From Alphaproteobacteria bacterium (lineage in GTDB: Bacteria; Pseudomonadota; Alphaproteobacteria; Rhodobacterales; Rhodobacteraceae): DNA of 10,681 nucleotides. The translations under genes were made by a program, and so were the position numbers. This document shows, piece after piece, positions 6,552 to 10,681 of this stretch. The notes under the pieces were generated by a model that worked only from the letters and a program-made list of their open reading frames with translations, ran no database searches and was not told the DNA's origin. The DNA lies in assembly GCA_003694465.1 (NCBI GenBank), contig RFKM01000213.1, positions 1 through 10,681 on the forward strand. The letters are read 5' to 3'. The stretch's first letter is position 1. The number at the start of each line of letters is the position of its first letter.

Positions 6552-7585
6552 CGACGAGACGCAAGTTTCTCAAGACCGCCGGGATCGGCGCCGCGGCATC
6601 GCTCGCCGCGCCCTCGATCGCGCGCGCCGGGGCCAAGATCACATGGCGGCTGCAAACCTACGCCGGCCCGGCGCTGGCCGAACAGGTGATCGTGCCGATG
6701 ATCAAGAAATTCAACCAGATCGCCGGCGACGAGATGCAGATCGAGCTCTACACCGCCGACCAGCTGGTGCCGACGGGCGAGCTGTTCCGGGCGATGCAGA
6801 AGGGCACGATCGACGCGGTGCAGTCGGACGACGACTCGATGGCCTCGCCCACCGAGGTGACGGTGTTCGGCGGCTATTTCCCCTTTGCCCTGCGCTACAG
6901 CCTCGACGTGCCGGTGCTGTTCAACGACTACGGGCTCGACAAGATCTGGAAGGAAGAATACGCCAAGGTGGGCGTCCAGCACATTTCGGCCGGGTCGTGG
7001 GATCCGGCGAACTTCGCCACCCGCGAGCCGATCAATTCGCTCGAAGACCTCAAGGGGCTGAAGATCTTCACCTTCCCCACCGCCGGGCGCTTCCTCGAGC
7101 GCTTCGGCGTGGTGCCGGTGACGATCCCGTGGGAAGACGCCGAAGTCGCCCTGCAGACCGGCGAGCTTGACGGGCTGGCGTGGTCGGGCATCACCGAAGA
7201 CTACACCTCGGGCTGGTCGAAGGTGACCAACTACTTCCTCACCAACAACATCTCGGGCGCCTGGATCGGGCATTTCTTCGCCAACCAGGAGCGCTGGAAC
7301 GAGCTGCCCGACCGGCTGAAGACGCTTCTGCAGGTCTGCATGAACGACAGCCACTATCACCGCCAGTGGTGGTATTGGGGCGGCGAGGCCCGGCTGCGGG
7401 TCGAGGGCACCGATCTCAAGCTCACCACCATCGACGACGCCGAATGGGCCAAGGTCGAGGCGGCGGCCCACGAGTTCTGGGACGAGATCGCCGCGCAATC
7501 GCCGCTCAAGGCGAAGGTGGTCGAGATCATCCGCAAGTACAACGACACGATGGAGAAGGCCGGGCGGCCCTACCGCTACAGCTGA
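6548..7585 (+). CDS. dctP: TRAP transporter substrate-binding protein (DctP family), Tat-exported
   Basis: Periplasmic receptor of the TRAP importer, 345 aa, a normal length. The N-terminus carries a twin-arginine signal, TRRKFLKTAG (3-12), with probable cleavage after IARA (residue 27), so it is likely folded before export. Typical DctP segments are INSLEDLKGLKIF (162-174), VPVTIPWEDAEVALQTGELDG (189-209) and the late WNELPDRLKTLL (250-261). Phe174 stands where most TRAP binding proteins have the Arg that holds a substrate carboxylate (Arg147 of SiaP). The upstream Arg127 position is also not Arg. Asp94-96 follow the GTIDAVQS strand. This points to a non-carboxylate, possibly cationic, ligand. 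AAGGAG lies seven bases upstream of the ATG. Two strong hairpins follow the gene. Confidence 0.95.
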   Translation: MTTRRKFLKTAGIGAAASLAAPSIARAGAKITWRLQTYAGPALAEQVIVPMIKKFNQIAGDEMQIELYTADQLVPTGELFRAMQKGTIDAVQSDDDSMASPTEVTVFGGYFPFALRYSLDVPVLFNDYGLDKIWKEEYAKVGVQHISAGSWDPANFATREPINSLEDLKGLKIFTFPTAGRFLERFGVVPVTIPWEDAEVALQTGELDGLAWSGITEDYTSGWSKVTNYFLTNNISGAWIGHFFANQERWNELPDRLKTLLQVCMNDSHYHRQWWYWGGEARLRVEGTDLKLTTIDDAEWAKVEAAAHEFWDEIAAQSPLKAKVVEIIRKYNDTMEKAGRPYRYS

Positions 7586-7590
7586 TCCTG

Positions 7591-7624
7591 CCGCGGGCGC
7601 CGGCCTTGCCGTCGGCGCCCGCGG
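7591..7624 (+). promoter_or_regulatory. Very strong intercistronic hairpin after dctP
   Basis: CCGCGGGCGCCG (7591-7602) pairs perfectly with CGGCGCCCGCGG (7613-7624). A G-T and a C-G pair extend it inward to 14 bp with a 6-base loop. It begins five bases after the dctP stop and is not followed by a T-run. It probably protects the dctP message 3' end and/or reduces read-through into the GS-like gene, so that binding protein exceeds enzyme. Confidence 0.65.
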
Positions 7625-7635
7625 GTGCAACAGAA

Positions 7636-7660
7636 GGCCCGGGCCGCTCGTGCCCGGGTC
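7636..7660 (+). promoter_or_regulatory. Second intercistronic hairpin in the dctP-GS gap
   Basis: GGCCCGGGC (7636-7644) pairs with GCCCGGGTC (7652-7660), 9 bp including one G-T pair, with a 7-base loop. It lies 11 bp after the first hairpin and about 14 bp before the ribosome-binding site of the next gene (GGAG around 7676-7679). Again no T-run follows. Confidence 0.5.
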
Positions 7661-7686
7661 TGCGCTGAAACCGACGGAGACGAAAG

Positions 7687-9051
7687 ATGACCGGGAACCT
7701 GACGCTGACCGAACTGGCCGGGCTGGTCGAGAGCGGCGAGATCGACACCGTGATGGCCTGCATCGTCGACATGCAGGGGCGCCTTCAGGGCAAGCGTTTC
7801 CTTGCCCGGCATTTCGTCGAAAGCGCCTGGGAAGAAACCCATTGCTGCAACTACCTGCTGGCCACCGACCTCGAGATGTGGACGGTCGAGGGCTATGCCA
7901 GCACCTCGTGGGCCGCCGGCTATGGCGACTACATGATGAAGCCCGACCTCTCGACCCTGCGCCGGGCCGGCTGGCTGCCGCGCACCGCGATGGTCCTGTG
8001 CGACGTGCTCGACCATCACGGCCATGCCCCCATCGCCCATTCGCCCCGGGCAATGCTGCGCGCCCAGGTCGACCGGCTCGCCGCCATGGGGCTGGAGGCG
8101 ATCGCCGCCACCGCACTGGAATTCTTCATCTTCAAGAAAAGCTTCGAAGAGCTGCGCGCCGAGGGCTACCGCGATCTTGCCCCGCTGACCGATTACAACG
8201 CCGATTATTCGCTGCTGCTCGGCACGAAGGACGAGCCGGTGATGCACCCGCTGCGCCAGGGGCTTGCCGCCTCGGGCATCCCGGTCGAAGGCACCAAGGG
8301 CGAGGCCGAGGCCGGCCAGGAAGAGCTCAACCTGCGCTACGGCCCGGCGCTCGACTGCGCCGAATACCACGTGATCGCCAAGCACGCCGCCAAGGAGGTG
8401 GGCCTGCTCACCGGCCATGCCGTCAGCTTCCTGCCGAAGTGGGATCATCGCCGCGTCGGCTCGGCGAGCCATGTCCACCAGTCGCTGCGCGGGCAGGACG
8501 GAACGCCGGTCTTCTTCGAGCCCGGCGCCGAGCTGGGGCTCTCGAAACTCGCCCGCAACTATCTCGGCGGGCTGCTCAAATATGCCGATGACATCACCCT
8601 GTTCATGGCGCCCTACGTCAATTCCTACAAGCGCTTCCAGAAGGGCAGCTTCGCGCCCACCCGCAAGGTCTGGTCGGTCGACAACCGCACCGCCGCCTTC
8701 CGCCTCGTGGCCGAGTCCACCCCGGCGGTGCGCATCGAATGCCGGGTGCCGGGCGCCGACGTGAACCCCTACCTCGCCCTCGCCGGGATGCTGGCCGCCG
8801 GCATCGCCGGGATCGAGGAGGAAATCGAGCCGCCCGCCCCGATGACGGGCGATGCCTACGAGGGCGAGGCCGAGCACATCCCCACCACCCTGCGCGAGGC
8901 GGTGCGGGCGATGGAGGGCTCGAAGATGCTGCGCGCCGCCTTTGGCGACGCGGTGGTCGATCACTACGTGCGCGCGGGCACCTGGGAACAGGAAGCCTTC
9001 GACGCGGTGGTCACGGATTGGGAACTTGCGCGCGGGTTCGAGCGCGCCTGA
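7687..9051 (+). CDS. Glutamine synthetase-like gamma-glutamyl-amine ligase (PuuA/GMAS-type) with an altered metal site
   Basis: ATP-dependent ligase joining the gamma-carboxyl of glutamate to an amine, 454 aa, cytoplasmic, presumably oligomeric like GS. Metal-site residues are largely kept: Glu145, Glu206, Glu213 (GQEE), His262 (GSASH), Glu351 (RIECR), plus Arg334 (NRT). The E-x-E pair normally found at GPEPEFF is TALEFF here: the first Glu (Glu129 of Salmonella GS, n2 metal) is Ala143, codon GCA at 8113-8115. The ammonium-site acids of true GS are also replaced. The DGSS loop is EGYASTS (68-74), and the latch Glu327 is Phe322 (GSFAPT), as expected for ligases of organic amines. The ATG at 7687 has GGAG upstream. 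The gene lies between dctP and the aldehyde dehydrogenase, which suggests an imported amine as substrate. Family certain; substrate and activity uncertain. Confidence 0.9.
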   Translation: MTGNLTLTELAGLVESGEIDTVMACIVDMQGRLQGKRFLARHFVESAWEETHCCNYLLATDLEMWTVEGYASTSWAAGYGDYMMKPDLSTLRRAGWLPRTAMVLCDVLDHHGHAPIAHSPRAMLRAQVDRLAAMGLEAIAATALEFFIFKKSFEELRAEGYRDLAPLTDYNADYSLLLGTKDEPVMHPLRQGLAASGIPVEGTKGEAEAGQEELNLRYGPALDCAEYHVIAKHAAKEVGLLTGHAVSFLPKWDHRRVGSASHVHQSLRGQDGTPVFFEPGAELGLSKLARNYLGGLLKYADDITLFMAPYVNSYKRFQKGSFAPTRKVWSVDNRTAAFRLVAESTPAVRIECRVPGADVNPYLALAGMLAAGIAGIEEEIEPPAPMTGDAYEGEAEHIPTTLREAVRAMEGSKMLRAAFGDAVVDHYVRAGTWEQEAFDAVVTDWELARGFERA

Positions 9052-9064
9052 AGGAAAGCCTGAC

Positions 9065-10447
9065 ATGACAAGGATGCTGCAATGTATCTCGCCGATCGAC
9101 GGATCGGTCTATGCCGAACGGCCGGTGCTCGCCCCCGAGGCGGCCCGCGCCGCCGTGGCCCGCGCCCGCGCCGCGCAGAAGGCCTGGGCCGCGCGCCCGC
9201 TTGACGAACGCGTGGCGCTGGTCATGGCCGGGGTGAAGCGTCTCGGCGAGATCAACGACGAGGTGACCGTCGAGCTTGCCTGGATGATGGGCCGGCCGGT
9301 GCGCTATGGCGGCGAGTTCCGGGGCGTCGAGGAGCGCAGCACCTACATGGCCTCGATCGCCGCCGAGGGGCTGGCCGACATCGCCCTCGAGGACAGCGAC
9401 GAATACCGCCGCTTCATCCGGCGCGAGCCGCACGGGGTGCTGTTCGTCATCGCGCCGTGGAACTACCCCTACATGACCGCCATCAACTCGGTCGTGCCCG
9501 GCCTCATCGCCGGCAATTCGGTGATCCTCAAGCATGCCACCCAGACGCTGCTGGTCGGCGAGCGCATGGCGCAATGCTTCCACGAGGCGGGCGTGCCCGA
9601 GGACGTGTTCCAGAACGTCTTTCTCGACCACGAGACCACCGAGGCGCTGCTTGGCGAGGGGCAGTTCGATTTCGTCAATTTCACCGGCTCGGTGGCGGCG
9701 GGCGCCCGGCTCGAGCGCGCCGCGGCCGGCACCTTCACGCCGATGGGGCTGGAGCTCGGCGGCAAGGATCCGGGCTATGTGATGGAAGACGCCGACCTCG
9801 ACGCCGCCGTCGCCACGCTGATGGACGCGGCGATGTACAACGCCGGCCAGTGCTGCTGCGGGATCGAGCGCATCTATGTGCACGAGAGCCTCTTCGACCG
9901 CTTCGTCGAGGGCGCCGTCGCCTTTGCCCGCGCCTACAAGCTCGGCAACCCGCTCGACAGCGCAACAACCCTTGGCCCGATGGCCAACCGCCGCTTTGCC
10001 GACCTCGTGCGCCGGCAGATCGCCGATGCCGTCGCCGCCGGGGCGGTGGCCCATGTCGAGACCTTCCCCGAAGACGACGGCGGCACCTACCTGACCCCGC
10101 AGGTGCTCACCAATGTCACCCATGACATGGAGGTGATGCGCGAGGAAAGCTTCGGCCCGGTGGTCGGCATCATGCCGGTGAAGGACGACGAAGAGGCGCT
10201 CGCGCTGATGAACGACAGCCCCTATGGCCTCACCGCCTCGCTCTGGACGTCCGACCCCGACCGCGCCGAACGCCTCGGCGCCCGCATCGAGACTGGCACC
10301 GTGTTCATGAACCGGGCCGACTACCTCGACCCGGGCCTGTGCTGGACCGGCTGCAAGAACACCGGCCGGGGCGGGTCGCTCTCGATCCTCGGCTATCACA
10401 ACCTCACCCGCCCGAAATCCTACCATCTGAAGAAGGTGACGAAATGA
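9065..10447 (+). CDS. NAD(P)-dependent aldehyde dehydrogenase
   Basis: ALDH-superfamily enzyme oxidising an aldehyde to an acid, 460 aa, normal for the short SSADH-like branch. Visible catalytic features are Asn133 in PWNYP, FTGSVAAG (206-213) at the cofactor fold, Glu230 in LELGGKDP, the nucleophile Cys264 in GQCCCGIERIYV, EESFGPVV (360-367), and the C-terminal GRGGSLSILGYHNLTRPKS. All key residues are present. The frame is open upstream into the GS-like gene, but the ATG at 9065 is chosen: AAGGAAAG lies six bases before it and the GS-like stop is 13 bp away. A Met at 9074 is too far from that site. The stop overlaps the alcohol dehydrogenase start (ATGA). The likely role is oxidation of a gamma-glutamylated aldehyde made by the next enzyme, which is inferred from context. 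Confidence 0.94.
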   Translation: MTRMLQCISPIDGSVYAERPVLAPEAARAAVARARAAQKAWAARPLDERVALVMAGVKRLGEINDEVTVELAWMMGRPVRYGGEFRGVEERSTYMASIAAEGLADIALEDSDEYRRFIRREPHGVLFVIAPWNYPYMTAINSVVPGLIAGNSVILKHATQTLLVGERMAQCFHEAGVPEDVFQNVFLDHETTEALLGEGQFDFVNFTGSVAAGARLERAAAGTFTPMGLELGGKDPGYVMEDADLDAAVATLMDAAMYNAGQCCCGIERIYVHESLFDRFVEGAVAFARAYKLGNPLDSATTLGPMANRRFADLVRRQIADAVAAGAVAHVETFPEDDGGTYLTPQVLTNVTHDMEVMREESFGPVVGIMPVKDDEEALALMNDSPYGLTASLWTSDPDRAERLGARIETGTVFMNRADYLDPGLCWTGCKNTGRGGSLSILGYHNLTRPKSYHLKKVTK

Positions 10448-10681
10448 CCCTCTCCGCCAACTGGTCCTACCCCACCGCCATCCGCTTCGGGGCGGGGCGC
10501 ATCCGCGAGATCGGCGAGGCCTGCGCCGAAGCCGGGATCACCCGGCCGCTGCTGGTGACCGACCGCGGCCTCGCCGCCCTGCCGGTGACCGAAACCGCCC
10601 TTTCGGCGATGGAGGCGGCGGGCCTCGGGCGGGCGATCTTTGCCGAAGTGGATGCAAACCCCACCGAGAAGAACCTCGAGG
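10444..10681 (+). CDS. Iron-containing alcohol dehydrogenase (N-terminal 79 residues, cut by window edge)
   Basis: Only the first 79 codons are in the window. They show the Fe-ADH N-terminal pattern: a short beta segment, then IRFGAGRIREIGEACAEAG (13-31), then PLLVTDRGLAALP (35-47) with the nucleotide-binding Asp, and DANPTEKNLE at the edge, as in the VxxNPT segment of the family. The metal-binding His residues lie beyond the window. The ATG overlaps the aldehyde dehydrogenase stop by four bases, so the two are translationally coupled. The family interconverts alcohols and aldehydes with NAD(P)H. Its pairing with ALDH and a gamma-glutamyl ligase suggests oxidation of the hydroxyl end of a gamma-glutamylated amino alcohol (inference). 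Confidence 0.88.
   Translation, partial: MTLSANWSYPTAIRFGAGRIREIGEACAEAGITRPLLVTDRGLAALPVTETALSAMEAAGLGRAIFAEVDANPTEKNLE

Noticed and set aside
5074..6642. Long minus-strand frame opposite dctM
   Set aside because: His/Arg/Asp-rich sequence without domains, typical of antisense frames in GC-rich genes. The same applies to 6530-8116, 7576-9066 and 9011-10426.
6502..7170. 222-codon frame starting at 6502 after AAAGGAG
   Set aside because: Despite the good ribosome-binding site, it is the +1 shadow of dctP with Arg/Ala/Asp-rich nonsense composition.
7591..7660. Classical rho-independent terminators after dctP
   Set aside because: Both stems lack a following T-run and the GS-like gene follows closely in the same direction, so they are listed as intercistronic hairpins instead.
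8852..9064. Earlier start for the aldehyde dehydrogenase inside the GS-like gene
   Set aside because: The extra residues are an Arg/Pro-rich shadow of the GS-like gene; the ribosome-binding site and family N-terminus support 9065.
10467..10664. Short minus-strand frame at the right edge
   Set aside because: Antisense shadow of the iron-containing alcohol dehydrogenase.

Overview
This window is GC-rich chromosomal DNA from an alphaproteobacterium, most likely of the Rhodobacterales (Paracoccus/Rhodobacter-like). The basis is codon use dominated by G/C third positions, a TRAP transporter set, and the style of the GS-like and RpiR-like proteins. No species can be named from the sequence alone. 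Coding density is high, and no mobile element, tRNA, rRNA or CRISPR array was found.

Left arm (minus strand, read right to left): an RpiR/MurR-type regulator starting with GTG at 3340, then a 256-bp structured gap, a PotD-like periplasmic binding protein (2217-1138), a 70-bp gap with a strong hairpin, and a PotA-like ABC ATPase that runs off the left edge. The permease genes presumably lie beyond the edge.

Right arm (plus strand, one operon-like run starting at 3498): an N-formylglutamate amidohydrolase-family enzyme, TRAP small permease (DctQ), TRAP large permease (DctM), TRAP binding protein (DctP, Tat signal), a glutamine-synthetase-like gamma-glutamyl-amine ligase, an aldehyde dehydrogenase, and the first 79 codons of an iron-containing alcohol dehydrogenase cut by the right edge. 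Several junctions overlap by 1 or 4 bases (TGATG, ATGA). The two larger gaps, on either side of dctP, hold a small bridging ORF and two GC-rich hairpins. The 157-bp divergent region 3341-3497 carries a TGAAA-N6-TTTCA palindrome, a 12-bp-period tandem repeat and candidate promoters for both arms.

Inferred function: import of an amino alcohol or related amine. The GS-like enzyme would cap its amino group with glutamate, Fe-ADH and ALDH would oxidise the hydroxyl end to an acid, and the amidohydrolase-family enzyme would release glutamate. This resembles the Puu putrescine route, but with an alcohol dehydrogenase in place of the amine oxidase and a HutG-like enzyme in place of PuuD. Supporting details are a GS-like protein with both ammonium-site acids replaced, and a TRAP binding protein with Phe where the carboxylate-binding Arg normally sits. 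The most striking oddity is that the GS-like protein has Ala at a normally invariant metal-ligand Glu (residue 143).
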